In this document: positions 1 through 8,013 of the stretch, piece by piece
Layout: each line of letters starts with the position of its first letter
Numbering within the stretch: position 1 is the first letter of the stretch
From: a virus
Direction: 5' to 3' (one strand)
IMG/VR virus record: IMGVR_UViG_3300014497_000026
Coordinates: 1-25,684 of that record
DNA length: 25,684 bases
The notes under the pieces: model-generated
What the model was told of the DNA's origin: nothing
The model's input: the letters and a program-made list of their open reading frames with translations, nothing else
Databases searched by the model: none
Made by a program: the position numbers and the translations under genes

Positions 1-821
1 AAGAAACGACCCTCGGCGTACGAGCCTGAACACCCGGGAGCTCCGAGACTAATGTTCCCCGCACTTGGGGTGGCCAATCCGGCACCTGCACCACCACCAC
101 CCTGAACTTTGAAAATAACCGATGTCATCCCAGGTGTGGGCGTATAGGTGCCACTTGCCAAGAAGACCTGCGGCAGCCCCATAAGACGCCCGGTCGCCTG
201 GCCAAGCTGCATGGCCTGCTGGCTTTTCGTGGCTGGAGCAACTTGGGAGGCGCCACCCAGCGATTCGATAATGATCCATGCGCCGTTACCACCGTTTACG
301 CCGGCCTGCACCAGGTACATCAATACCGCGACACCAGCCGGCAACTCACCGCCCTGCAATGGCTGAAGGGCAAGGCCATAGATTGGCTTTGCCGTAAGTC
401 CGTCAGGGGCATAAGTGGACGCGCCGGTATTTGCGTTGGCGATGTTGATTCGCTGGCTGTAACCAGTTGCCGGCAAAGCTGCAAGAACTGGGGAGTTCAC
501 AGCGCTGTAGATGTTCGCTGTGCCGGTGTCGGCCAAGATCGTGGATTGACGTGTGGCGGCGCGAATTGCCGTCAACAGGTTGGCCACCAGAGTGACGGTG
601 GTCCCATCATCAACGGCATTCTGCCCAGACTGATCGGCAATAAACTGGCCCAAAACTGCGGCCATGATTGCCGATTGGCGCCACGTTTTGTTGAGCTGAG
701 CCGAGTTGGCAGTACCAGAAGCGAACCCGCTTAACCTGGCAGCGAGTGCAAGGTAGTCCGCTTGGGACAGCACATTAGCGCCCACGGCAGAGCCGAACGG
801 CAAAAAGTCATTCGTTGGCAT
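1..821 (-). CDS. Tail fibre / receptor-binding tail protein (partial, cut by window edge)
   Basis: An open frame runs without a stop from an ATG at 821 (protein begins MPTNDFLPFGSAVGANVLSQ) to the left edge, giving about 273 residues with the C-terminus missing. The N-terminal half (NDFLPF, then a stretch around NKTWRQSAIMAAVLGQFI) is the kind found at the base of tail-fibre proteins in many Pseudomonas phages. From about residue 225 it changes into a beta-rich segment (ASGTYTPTPG, then FKVQGGGGAGAG), which resembles glycine-rich adhesin tips at fibre ends. It lies 12 bases after the DUF2612 baseplate gene, the usual place for a fibre gene. The role, binding the host surface, is inferred from family resemblance and position. 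The missing C-terminus would carry the specificity. Confidence 0.8.
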   Translation of the reverse strand, partial: MPTNDFLPFGSAVGANVLSQADYLALAARLSGFASGTANSAQLNKTWRQSAIMAAVLGQFIADQSGQNAVDDGTTVTLVANLLTAIRAATRQSTILADTGTANIYSAVNSPVLAALPATGYSQRINIANANTGASTYAPDGLTAKPIYGLALQPLQGGELPAGVAVLMYLVQAGVNGGNGAWIIIESLGGASQVAPATKSQQAMQLGQATGRLMGLPQVFLASGTYTPTPGMTSVIFKVQGGGGAGAGLATPSAGNISLGAPGCSGSYAEGRF

Positions 822-833
822 AAGAACCCCGAG

Positions 834-1496
834 TTATGAGTAGATTTTTCCCCAGTTCCCTTGATCGAAACCGGCGATGTATTGATTGGAGACGTCAAAC
901 CCGAAGAGCGGGCCGTCGACAGTTGGGGCTATGTAATATCTGACGCCGACGCTTTGCGGCTTGAGGGGGATGTAACCGCCAGTGAGCAATGCAAGTTCAA
1001 TCGCGCTTGGAGACTTTCCAGCCACACCGATAGTTATCGTCATGTCCTGGTTGTCCTGCATGAACACCAAAGAGTCTTCGCTGAAGATCAGTTCTAAAAT
1101 CTGTTTTGCATGAGGCAGAGTTCCATCCCAATGGTTTGCACCAATCTTCGCCCTGATCAGCGTCCGATAAGTTTCGTTATCGAGGGTTGTGATCCCTGTT
1201 GCAGGGTCAAAAGGACCTTTCCAAGCCCCCTGATCAAACCCCAACCCTGGCGTATCCAAAGCGAAATAAACGTTTGTCAGCGGGATGGGGATGTTCCGCG
1301 ACACGCCCACCCATAACCCAACATCGTCTAACTGGGCATCGACCGCAGAATCGAGATCAAAGTCCTCGGGCAATTCAGCCGTAACCAAATTCACATCGAC
1401 AAAACACTGGGCGACGGCCTCGACCATCGCCATAAACTTTGGTTTGTCGGAATGCTGGCTTGTGATTTTTCCGGTGTAATCCGTGATATCAACCAT
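834..1496 (-). CDS. Baseplate protein, DUF2612 family (gpI/Mu gp48-like position)
   Basis: A 220-residue protein with the features of the DUF2612 family: an acidic N-terminal segment (AELPEDFDLDSAVDAQLDDVGLWVG), a middle region with YRTLIRAKI, and repeated FDQG motifs (GLGFDQGAWKG near the middle, IAGFDQGNWG at the C-terminus). Members sit between baseplate J and the tail fibre and are thought to join the baseplate wedge to the fibre, like P2 gpI. The start follows the stop of the J-like gene by one base, so the two are probably translationally coupled. The family assignment is strong. The exact structural role is inferred from gene order. Confidence 0.85.
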   Translation of the reverse strand: MVDITDYTGKITSQHSDKPKFMAMVEAVAQCFVDVNLVTAELPEDFDLDSAVDAQLDDVGLWVGVSRNIPIPLTNVYFALDTPGLGFDQGAWKGPFDPATGITTLDNETYRTLIRAKIGANHWDGTLPHAKQILELIFSEDSLVFMQDNQDMTITIGVAGKSPSAIELALLTGGYIPLKPQSVGVRYYIAPTVDGPLFGFDVSNQYIAGFDQGNWGKIYS

Positions 1497-1497
1497 G

Positions 1498-2676
1498 TCA
1501 GGTCACCGTCAGGACAACGCTCGCTGGCGCGCAGGAAGCTGCTTGATTGAATGCCAGTGGCACGTCTGGAGTACCGGCACCGCCAGGCCCTGAAAGAGAT
1601 AGCGCCGTCAGTTTGAATGTTGGGCTGCCTGGCACGCTGTTAGCGGCCGTTAGAGCATCAGCCCATTCAACTGTGCCGCTGGGGCCACCGCCGATCGCTA
1701 CTTGATTCACGTAGTCGGAGGTGTCTTGCTGCAGAGCGGTACCGGTCGCCGTGGTGTAGCCGGTCAGCGCTTTGATCGACACAGCTACCGCGATGGCGCG
1801 ATATGTCGGCCGGAAGAAATTAATGGTGATCGGATTTCCATAAGCATCCGGCACGGTCACTGAAGTCGTTCCGTACGTCCCACCTCCTGGGCCTTTCTTC
1901 GCTGCAACAGCCATCGCGATTGCAGTTGCATCACCACCTTCAACAACCATGGCCAGGTGATTTCCCGGGATGCCGTTTGCATCGGTGACGTTGGTGTCGT
2001 TGTCATAAGCCACGCACCTGGTGACGCCTGGGACGCTGGCAACTGCGCCGATAGTGCCTTCGAGAACTGTCCGCGACGGAAGAGCGGTAGACGTCTTCTG
2101 CCGCCCACGCAACGCGGAGTCGGTCTCAACTGGCGCGCCGGCACTTGCGGCAAACACATTTGTCACGCTCTGCCAGCCGCGCGTCATGGTCGATATTTTG
2201 TTGATTTGGTCGGGCCCCGCCGACACAGCACCAAGCGTGGTGCAGGTTGCCGTAACGATGATCGATCCCGAAGGCGGGATGATCACAACATCAGGAAGGG
2301 CCCATTTATTATTGCTTTGGTCCTCCGCGACGCCCTGAGTGATGACAGTCCCGGCCTGCCCGATGATGGTGAGATCGGCTTGCGAGTTGGTCGGCACAGA
2401 ACGCTTTATGCCGTTGATCTTCACGTTACTGGACAGTGCCGCCTTCTGGGCGGTGGCCGGCGAGTACGAAAGATAAGAGCCGATCGCAGAAGCATTGGAA
2501 TCGCTGATAGCAAGGGCGATTACAGACAGGAACTGCCCGTCCTGCGAATCCGCCTCAAGGTAAGTGTCGGCGCCGTAAATGGATCGGTATTTCGACTTTA
2601 GGTAGGCCAAAACTTCGGCATAAGTCGGCGCCGTAATGCCTGTCGCAGTGATCGTCGCTGCAGTTGGAGAGGCCAT
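1498..2676 (-). CDS. Baseplate wedge protein J / Mu gp47 family
   Basis: A 392-residue protein of the baseplate J/gp47 family. The N-terminus (TYAEVLAYLKSKYRSIYG, then ADSQDGQFLSVIALAISD) is the typical start of this family. The core contains the ETDSALRGRQKTSTALPSRT-type segment (E-x2-S-x-L-R-x-R) and a VPGVTRCVAYDNDTN region, both hallmarks. J-like proteins form the arms of the baseplate wedge and contact the gp25-like subunit, whose gene is immediately upstream (2677). Start and stop codons abut those of both neighbours, so it is part of the tail operon. Length is normal for the family. Confidence 0.93.
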   Translation of the reverse strand: MASPTAATITATGITAPTYAEVLAYLKSKYRSIYGADTYLEADSQDGQFLSVIALAISDSNASAIGSYLSYSPATAQKAALSSNVKINGIKRSVPTNSQADLTIIGQAGTVITQGVAEDQSNNKWALPDVVIIPPSGSIIVTATCTTLGAVSAGPDQINKISTMTRGWQSVTNVFAASAGAPVETDSALRGRQKTSTALPSRTVLEGTIGAVASVPGVTRCVAYDNDTNVTDANGIPGNHLAMVVEGGDATAIAMAVAAKKGPGGGTYGTTSVTVPDAYGNPITINFFRPTYRAIAVAVSIKALTGYTTATGTALQQDTSDYVNQVAIGGGPSGTVEWADALTAANSVPGSPTFKLTALSLSGPGGAGTPDVPLAFNQAASCAPASVVLTVT

Positions 2677-3030
2677 TTAGAGTGTCTCGCTGATGGTCGT
2701 CTGCCCGTAATCCGTGGTGACTGTCACCGTCGGTGTAAATTTGCGGGTATCGGGGTCGACATTGCTGTCGTAGCTGTCGATTTGGGTCAGTCCTTCAGTG
2801 CCAAGAATTCGCTTCTGAACGGCGCCGTCACGGGTCGCAGCAGTGCGCTCACCAAGAACTTGGGACTTCCAGGGCATGCCCTCGGTTTTGTCGAGGAACC
2901 ACTCGCCTTGATCGAGCCTCAACCTGGTGCTGACCGCCTGCGCCACTGCCTCAGGAGAATCGCGGTAGAAGTCGGCTTGCTGGTTGCCGAATGAATAGTC
3001 GCCATCAGCGTCGAGCTTTCGGTAGCGCAT
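2677..3030 (-). CDS. Baseplate wedge subunit, gp25/gpW-like (Mu gp46 position)
   Basis: A 117-residue protein starting MRYRKLDADGDYSFG. It contains EAVAQAVSTRLRLDQGEWFLDKTEGMPW, a pattern shared by gp25-like and Mu gp46-like proteins, followed by a beta-rich C-terminus (FTPTVTVTTDYGQTTI). In contractile tails this protein nucleates sheath assembly from the baseplate. It is encoded between spike and J, the standard order, with start and stop separated from its neighbours by at most one base. Family-level call from motifs and synteny. Confidence 0.85.
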   Translation of the reverse strand: MRYRKLDADGDYSFGNQQADFYRDSPEAVAQAVSTRLRLDQGEWFLDKTEGMPWKSQVLGERTAATRDGAVQKRILGTEGLTQIDSYDSNVDPDTRKFTPTVTVTTDYGQTTISETL

Positions 3031-3031
3031 A

Positions 3032-3751
3032 TCAGCCGCCCTTCACCGTCGTGGTCATGTGGTCATCGGTTATTTGCTGGTTGGGAACGCCAGCTCCGGC
3101 AGAAGCGTGGGTGTGGCCGTTGAAAAGCGCTTGAAACGCCTCAGTGATGAACTTCAACAGGGTCTGGCCGGCCGCCGCGAGGTGGATAACTGGCGCCGTC
3201 ACATTTGCCGAAGCGGTCGAAGTCACATTGATTGGTGCTGTGGTGGTGATGTTGATCGCGTGACTGACAGAGTCGACCTCAACAAACGCCGCACCATCGT
3301 CGGTGCGCAGCTGCGCGGCCGACGTGCTGATGCTTGGAATCACCCTGGGCAATGATCTGAAGCCCAGCAGCGCGAAACCGTCCGAAAGGTCGTGCATGCG
3401 CAACTCAGGCTGAGCCTGGATGCCGCCCGACTGCCACCAGGAATCAATGCAGCGCGACGAGAACACAACCAGGCATTCGTCCTCTGCCTTCACAGGAAAG
3501 GTCAGCGTGCATCCGCCACCCGCCGGAAACTGAACGGGGCAATCGACCAGCAGGGGCAATTCTGTTCCAGTTACCGCACCGGTCTCGTCCCGGATTTTTC
3601 CACTGATTGCCGGCTGAACCGTGCAGGTCATAGACTCCAGATCGAAAGACTGAATTATTCCCGGGATAGCCGTCTGCAATTTCGACTGCCACCCACCAAG
3701 AGCGACCGTCATTGCGACAACCGGGTCGTTCATACGCTCGCGTGAATCCAT
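3032..3751 (-). CDS. Membrane-puncturing tail spike, Gp138/gpV-like
   Basis: A protein of up to 239 residues. The N-terminal OB-fold-like region (AIPGIIQSFDLESMTCTVQP, then LPLLVDCPVQFPAGGGCTLTFPV and DECLVVFSSRCIDSWWQSGG) matches Gp138-type spikes. The C-terminal half is a Thr/Ala/Val-rich beta-helix-like stretch (INITTTAPINVTSTASANVT). Near the end is NGHTHASAG, an H-x-H motif of the kind that holds an iron ion at the spike tip in P2 gpV and relatives. It would pierce the outer membrane on contraction. The start is uncertain: ATG at 3751 or ATG at 3733 (MNDPVVAM); neither has a strong ribosome-binding site. The region upstream is occupied by an opposing gene. Confidence 0.88.
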   Translation of the reverse strand: MDSRERMNDPVVAMTVALGGWQSKLQTAIPGIIQSFDLESMTCTVQPAISGKIRDETGAVTGTELPLLVDCPVQFPAGGGCTLTFPVKAEDECLVVFSSRCIDSWWQSGGIQAQPELRMHDLSDGFALLGFRSLPRVIPSISTSAAQLRTDDGAAFVEVDSVSHAINITTTAPINVTSTASANVTAPVIHLAAAGQTLLKFITEAFQALFNGHTHASAGAGVPNQQITDDHMTTTVKGG

Positions 3752-3762
3752 GGAGAGTCACC

Positions 3763-4173
3763 ATGAGAAAGTTGATTTTGATTGGCATGCTGATAGCGCC
3801 GGCGATGGCCAGTGCTGAAATCGTGTATGTGCAGACCGCGAAGGGGCATCAGTGCGTCGGGGATAAATTCCCTATCGCCGCACCACAGGAGGTGCTCTAC
3901 CAGGACCGCCAGTGCGATCTGCCGCTGGCCCACGCAAAGGACCTGCGCGCCTACACCTTTGTGAGCGGCGCGGGGCCGGCCTTGGCCCTCAAGGGATGCT
4001 GGGGCAAGCATCTGGACGGCTCATATCTTGTCGTGAGACAGGACGGCAGTGAGAGCTTTGCGCCACCCAACGCCTACGTCACCGCAGACCTGGCCAAAAG
4101 CGGAACCGCGACGGTAACCGCGTCACCAAATCAGGGCTCTCGCTACGCCCAGGCAGTGGGGATGTGCCCTTAA
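3763..4173 (+). CDS. Small exported protein of unknown function (moron candidate) inside the tail operon
   Basis: The only plus-strand gene within the late operon. I chose the ATG at 3763 rather than the longer frame starting at 3712, because it has a good ribosome-binding site (GGAGAG, 5 bases away) and begins a clear signal peptide: MRKLILIGMLIAPAMASA with predicted cleavage after ASA. The mature part is about 118 residues with four cysteines (QCVG, RQCD, KGCW and GMCP at the end), fitting two disulfides in the periplasm. Its stop codon shares the palindrome TTAA (4170-4173) with the stop of the hub gene on the other strand. I do not recognise the family. Position, orientation and export suggest a lysogenic-conversion or superinfection-exclusion role, but that is inference. 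Confidence 0.8.
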   Translation: MRKLILIGMLIAPAMASAEIVYVQTAKGHQCVGDKFPIAAPQEVLYQDRQCDLPLAHAKDLRAYTFVSGAGPALALKGCWGKHLDGSYLVVRQDGSESFAPPNAYVTADLAKSGTATVTASPNQGSRYAQAVGMCP

Positions 4174-5135
4174 CCGTATGGCTTGACCGATCCGACCGGG
4201 CCGACGCCGCCCGTTTGTGGCAGCAATCCAAGCGGTACTGTTGAATCGATCGCAAGGCAAATGGTGTCGGTGTACCAATCGTTTCCACGGGTGTCGCCGT
4301 AGTGGTCGACAACAAATGCTTTGTAGAACCCGTCATCCGTAATCTTCGCCTGTTGCGCAACAAAGCCGTTTGATGTGCCCGCATTGACGCTCAGGCCGAA
4401 TCGATACTGCTGAATACTCGTGTTGTTGATGTGGAGTTGCTTACCGATTCTAATTCCCGGGTTGAGCAGCGTCCGGACGTTGATGCCGTTCTGGGTCTGC
4501 TCCGGCAGGCCGATCATGCCGGTGGCCGAAGTAATGACGACCGCTTCACCTGGTAGATAGGCATTGTTCGGCACCAGTGTCAGTTTTCCGTCTTGAATGC
4601 TCCAGCTCACGTCCTGCGTTTTGCCAAGGATGTCGAGAAAATCTCGAGTCATCCCATAGAAGACTTTCCCGCGCGGAAGCTTGTTGGCCGACAAGGCCGG
4701 TGACTCGCCCATCGTAATGCCGCGGGATGCCATCGACTGTAGAACCTGCTGAAGGTGATCATTCGCCGTCGAGCCAGCGGCAAGCGTCACATTCATCACG
4801 GCGAAGTTGTAGGCGCTGTCGCCATCCGCCGCCGTGAGATCAAGGTAGGTATCGGTCGGACTCTCCCTGCCACGCCTAGCCTGCTTGATCGTCCCGTCAA
4901 AAATGACCCCGTAGCTGCCTGCGTACCCAGCTTGAAGAACAACCCGGGTGAACTCACGCTGAACCCACTTCACAGTGTTTTCGCTCAGGTTGTATATCCT
5001 GATGTCGGCTGAGTTTGGGGTTCTGAAGTCACCCCGACGGACCGCAAACCGGATGCGCATATCAGAAAGATCCAGCGCCTTTTGATCGTTACCGATCTTC
5101 AGGCTGATTTTTCTCAGGTACTGGGGAACGCTCAT
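4170..5135 (-). CDS. Baseplate hub protein (gp27/gpD-like)
   Basis: A 321-residue protein starting MSVPQYLRKISLKIGNDQKALDLSDMRI. Early motifs (RFAVRRGDFRTPNSADIRIYNLSENTVKWV, then VVLQAGYAGSYGVIFDGTIKQARRG) are typical of phage hub proteins that carry a gpD/gp27-like fold. These form the ring on which the spike sits and through which DNA passes. In the usual order the spike gene would follow directly, but here a plus-strand gene lies between them. The hub call rests on sequence pattern and position; assignment to an exact Pfam family would need a profile search. Confidence 0.75.
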   Translation of the reverse strand: MSVPQYLRKISLKIGNDQKALDLSDMRIRFAVRRGDFRTPNSADIRIYNLSENTVKWVQREFTRVVLQAGYAGSYGVIFDGTIKQARRGRESPTDTYLDLTAADGDSAYNFAVMNVTLAAGSTANDHLQQVLQSMASRGITMGESPALSANKLPRGKVFYGMTRDFLDILGKTQDVSWSIQDGKLTLVPNNAYLPGEAVVITSATGMIGLPEQTQNGINVRTLLNPGIRIGKQLHINNTSIQQYRFGLSVNAGTSNGFVAQQAKITDDGFYKAFVVDHYGDTRGNDWYTDTICLAIDSTVPLGLLPQTGGVGPVGSVKPYG

Positions 5136-5137
5136 TG

Positions 5138-5449
5138 TTACTCCGTGAACCAGTAGAGGTGCGATCCGACGCCCAGGTTATCGAACGTAGGCACAGCATC
5201 AGGATCGTCTGTGGTTTGCACCCAAAGCACACCGTTGAACCCCAGATAGGCGTATTGCTCAAGCAGGTTGATGCCAGTTACTAGAGGTATTCCCTGAATG
5301 ATCGGGTTGCCGCTGATATCGGAGATATCCACCACCCAGCCCAGGCCGTCGGCGTTTCGCCACTGCACCGTGAGCCTGTGTTCAGTGCCAGATAACGAAA
5401 CGGTGAAGGTTTGAGGGCTCGGCGTCAGCGGGATTTCAAAGTTGGCCAT
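5138..5449 (-). CDS. Baseplate plug family protein
   Basis: A protein of 103 residues from the ATG at 5449 (MANFEIPLTPSPQTFTVSLSG). A longer frame from 5494 would overlap the upstream Dit-like gene by about 40 bases and adds a segment without family character, so I prefer the shorter start, four bases after that gene ends. The pattern of a short beta-rich protein with a WRNADGLGWVVDISD motif and a GINLLEQYAYLG motif matches the small baseplate plug family that accompanies Dit-like and hub genes in such phages. It is expected to seal the tail channel or link hub and Dit-like ring; the exact role is inferred. Confidence 0.75.
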   Translation of the reverse strand: MANFEIPLTPSPQTFTVSLSGTEHRLTVQWRNADGLGWVVDISDISGNPIIQGIPLVTGINLLEQYAYLGFNGVLWVQTTDDPDAVPTFDNLGVGSHLYWFTE

Positions 5450-5453
5450 GGGC

Positions 5454-6044
5454 TTATCCGTTGGGTGGCTGCCATCCGCCAGGCGCTGGAACACCGACTA
5501 TTACCTGCTTTGTGCCGGTATCCGATGTTTCAGCGGTCGACTCCGGCTGCACCTGGTCATCCTTGGGCGGCAGCGTTGTCGCCTGGGTTTCAGTAATGAG
5601 GATCTGCTTGAACACCGCCGTTACCATCAGCGTGTATTCACTGGTTTGATCAGTGGTTACGCCAAGGCTGCGCATCAGCATGTTCGTGTAGAGGCGCTTC
5701 CCCGTTGCGACATCGAACGGTACGCGCGATTCCTGCAACGCCAGCAGCTGGTTGTAAACCCCGGACACATAGTCAGAGCCGAACGCATCACCGCCCTGTA
5801 GCGCCGTGATCAGGCCCTTCACACCACCGAGCACACCGGCAAGGCTGGCATTGCTCCAACCGCATCGGATCAGTAGATCCGGCGGCTTCTTGAAAGCGTG
5901 GTCGGTGATGTTTGCCCCAAGCTCGACAGGGTGCTCGGTGATGTGCAGCTCGTCGTTGCCAATTTCCTCCAGGGTTACGTGAGCAACGATGGTGTCGATC
6001 GAGCGCTTTGGATCGATGGTGATGAAGCCTGCAAAGTTCGGCAT
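5454..6044 (-). CDS. Dit-like baseplate/distal tail protein
   Basis: A 196-residue protein. It begins MPNFAGFITIDPKRSID and carries VTLEEIGNDELHITEHPVELGANITDHAFKKP, a strongly conserved signature of the Dit-like family in contractile phages. The motif SEYTLMVTAVFKQI follows near residue 140. The C-terminal 40 residues are Pro/Thr/Gln-rich and probably flexible. It probably forms the ring at the distal end of the tail tube, next to the tape measure tip. The gene starts one base after the tape measure stop. Confidence 0.83.
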   Translation of the reverse strand: MPNFAGFITIDPKRSIDTIVAHVTLEEIGNDELHITEHPVELGANITDHAFKKPPDLLIRCGWSNASLAGVLGGVKGLITALQGGDAFGSDYVSGVYNQLLALQESRVPFDVATGKRLYTNMLMRSLGVTTDQTSEYTLMVTAVFKQILITETQATTLPPKDDQVQPESTAETSDTGTKQVIVGVPAPGGWQPPNG

Positions 6045-6045
6045 G

Positions 6046-7782
6046 TCATTGCACCGCCGTATTCATGTTGCGGACGATTTGTTGGTTGACTTGGTTCTGA
6101 GCCCCACTCACCGCTGTAGCAGTACTGGCGGGGTCGGTGGCACCGTTGACGGTGATGTTGGTCGTCTGGTTGAGCTGAGCAGCCAGGGCCCCGCGCACCG
6201 ATGCTTCGCGCTCCGTATCCTTCGGCCGCTCGTAGTGGCGCGATACAACGGCGCCAGCGTCCTCGGCGTTTTGAGTCGCTTTCAGCAGGTTGCCAGCCTT
6301 CTTTTCCGCCCCTTGGGTCAGTTCGTAATGAACAAACTCAAGTTGCTTCACCAGGTCGGCGCGATCGTCCTTGATATCGAAGCCAGCCCACTTCTCAAAC
6401 TCGCGCTGGCGGTCGTCGTGCCATTGAGCAACACCACGAGCGCGTCCCCAATCACCTCGGGCTTTCGGATCAAAGTTGCTTTCGGTGGCCAGATTGGCCG
6501 TGATGCCGGCGGATTGTTCCTTCGTCCATCCCATCGACTCGAAAAAGTCAGATACGAAGTTCGACTTGTCCTTGTCGACGTCCTGACTTTTTCGCCAAGC
6601 ATCTGCCATCGCACGCTCACGTGATGCCTGTTCCTTGGTCTGCCCCTCATAAAGAGGCTCTCCTTGTTCGTTTACCTGGCCCTCACGCGGGGGTAACCCT
6701 TGTTTCTCCCTGATCTGATCGACAATTTTGTCTTCGCCATCATTCAGCGTGGGCGAGTAAAGCAGAGCAGCAGCACCAGCCAGCGGCGTCAGGATGGCAG
6801 CAGCACCAGAGAGCCCGGCGATCGAGCTGCCCAACCCGAGAAACGAACCAGCCAGCCGTGAAATGCCGCTGACAAGCGATAGCGCACCAAGCGCATTTAG
6901 CAGCCCAAGCAAAACGATAATGCGAGTGCTCCAGCCGTCTGTAGCCTCATCTAGCTTGACGAAGAAATCCCAAATCTTCTGGAGGTACGGCCCCGACTTC
7001 TCGGCGAAATCAATCAGCTTGACCGCGATATCAGCGATCCGATCGGCGATCATCGGGCCGTTCTGCTGGAACCACACCGAAAAGCGCTGCAGGTCAGGGC
7101 CGAGCTTACCCATCAACGCCGCTTGGACCTGTATCGAGAATGTCTCGAACTGCAGCCCGATGCTTCGCAGCACTTCCATGAACGAGTGCGCGTCCTTGGT
7201 GGCTTGGTCTAGACCGCTGTCCTTGAGCTTCTTCCGGTTCTGTTCAAGCTTGGCGCCAAACTTATCGTCCATGGCGGCACGCAACGTGCGCTCATCGATG
7301 CCGAGCACGCCAGCATATTGATTCGCCTGGTACCACGGCATTGCCTTCAGCTTCTGGCCAATGTTGACCAGCATGTCAGCGGTGTCCCGCAAGTTGCCGT
7401 TGGCATCACGCGTCTGAACCCCGATCCCTTTTAGAAAGTCTTCGCCGCCCGGGTTGTCGCGCAGAAATTTGGCAATGCCCTCGATCGAGCCGCGTGCCTC
7501 GTCCGCCGAAGCGCCAAGGTCGCGCGCGGCATACTCGGCAGACTTCAGGCTTTCAGCTGATGACCCAACTCTTTGGGAAGCGAAATACAGCCCCTCAAGG
7601 TTGGATGCGAACGCTGATACACCTGCTGCCACGGTGAGCGATGCGCCAGCAATTACCGTCACCAGCGTGATAACGCTTTTGGTTGCGGTGTCGATACCGT
7701 TTACAAATTCCCTCGAGCCCTTTGGATCAACCTTGAACCCCAGGCTGACCAAGAACTCTTTTATGACGTCTTGATCGGCCAT
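6046..7782 (-). CDS. Tape measure protein with C-terminal tail-tip lysozyme domain
   Basis: A 578-residue tape measure protein. Residues 1-350 are the measuring part: predicted helices, an early hydrophobic stretch (about 37-60), and a long hydrophobic region (about 287-342) of the type thought to enter the inner membrane. Residues about 405-530 match the phage tail lysozyme fold (SNFVSDFFESMGWTKEQ, then ITANLATESNFDPKA, GVAQWHDDRQREFE). E434 in ATESNFD is the likely catalytic acid. The domain would cut peptidoglycan locally during DNA entry. The ATG at 7782 immediately follows the TAA of the chaperone downstream frame (7783), so the cassette is coupled. The protein is short for a myovirus, implying a short tail. 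Confidence 0.9.
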   Translation of the reverse strand: MADQDVIKEFLVSLGFKVDPKGSREFVNGIDTATKSVITLVTVIAGASLTVAAGVSAFASNLEGLYFASQRVGSSAESLKSAEYAARDLGASADEARGSIEGIAKFLRDNPGGEDFLKGIGVQTRDANGNLRDTADMLVNIGQKLKAMPWYQANQYAGVLGIDERTLRAAMDDKFGAKLEQNRKKLKDSGLDQATKDAHSFMEVLRSIGLQFETFSIQVQAALMGKLGPDLQRFSVWFQQNGPMIADRIADIAVKLIDFAEKSGPYLQKIWDFFVKLDEATDGWSTRIIVLLGLLNALGALSLVSGISRLAGSFLGLGSSIAGLSGAAAILTPLAGAAALLYSPTLNDGEDKIVDQIREKQGLPPREGQVNEQGEPLYEGQTKEQASRERAMADAWRKSQDVDKDKSNFVSDFFESMGWTKEQSAGITANLATESNFDPKARGDWGRARGVAQWHDDRQREFEKWAGFDIKDDRADLVKQLEFVHYELTQGAEKKAGNLLKATQNAEDAGAVVSRHYERPKDTEREASVRGALAAQLNQTTNITVNGATDPASTATAVSGAQNQVNQQIVRNMNTAVQ

Positions 7783-8013
7783 TTAATTCTCCAAAGCCCT
7801 GCGCACCCGCTCCTTGTTTTCGGCGCGGACCAGTATCGAATCATTCATTTTTGCGATGTCGGATAGGTCTAGAGTCCCGTCAAGCAGGGACTCATAGCGG
7901 CACATTCCTTCATGGACCGGCATCAGCAGAAAGTCTTCACCGTTGGGCATCTTCGCGAGTTCGACCGTCAGCCCTTGGGAGTGCTCCGGCCGGTAAGCAT
8001 CCCTCGTAAAAAA
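7783..8013 (-). CDS. Downstream (-1) frame of tail assembly chaperone, DUF6889-like, reached by frameshift
   Basis: This frame is open from the slippery site to a TAA at 7783. From an internal ATG at 7950 it would give 55 residues (MPNGEDFLLMPVHEGMCRYE, then LLDGTLDLSDIAKMNDSI). The GMCRYESL and DGTLDLSDIAKMND parts resemble the short DUF6889-type proteins found between tail chaperone and tape measure genes. It lies in the -1 frame relative to the upstream chaperone gene, with no stop from 8007 onward, so a -1 shift at T TTT TTA adds 74 residues to the first 154 of the upstream protein, giving about 228 residues. I see no strong ribosome-binding site at 7950. Expected role is the T-like extension of a G/GT chaperone pair. 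Confidence 0.8.
   Translation of the reverse strand, partial: FFTRDAYRPEHSQGLTVELAKMPNGEDFLLMPVHEGMCRYESLLDGTLDLSDIAKMNDSILVRAENKERVRRALEN

Noticed and set aside
3712-3762. Longer start for the exported protein
   Set aside because: The upstream segment would hide the signal peptide and lacks a ribosome-binding site; the ATG at 3763 has GGAGAG and begins the signal peptide.
5450-5494. Longer start for the baseplate plug protein
   Set aside because: It would overlap the Dit-like gene by about 40 bases; the ATG at 5449 fits operon spacing and the family start.
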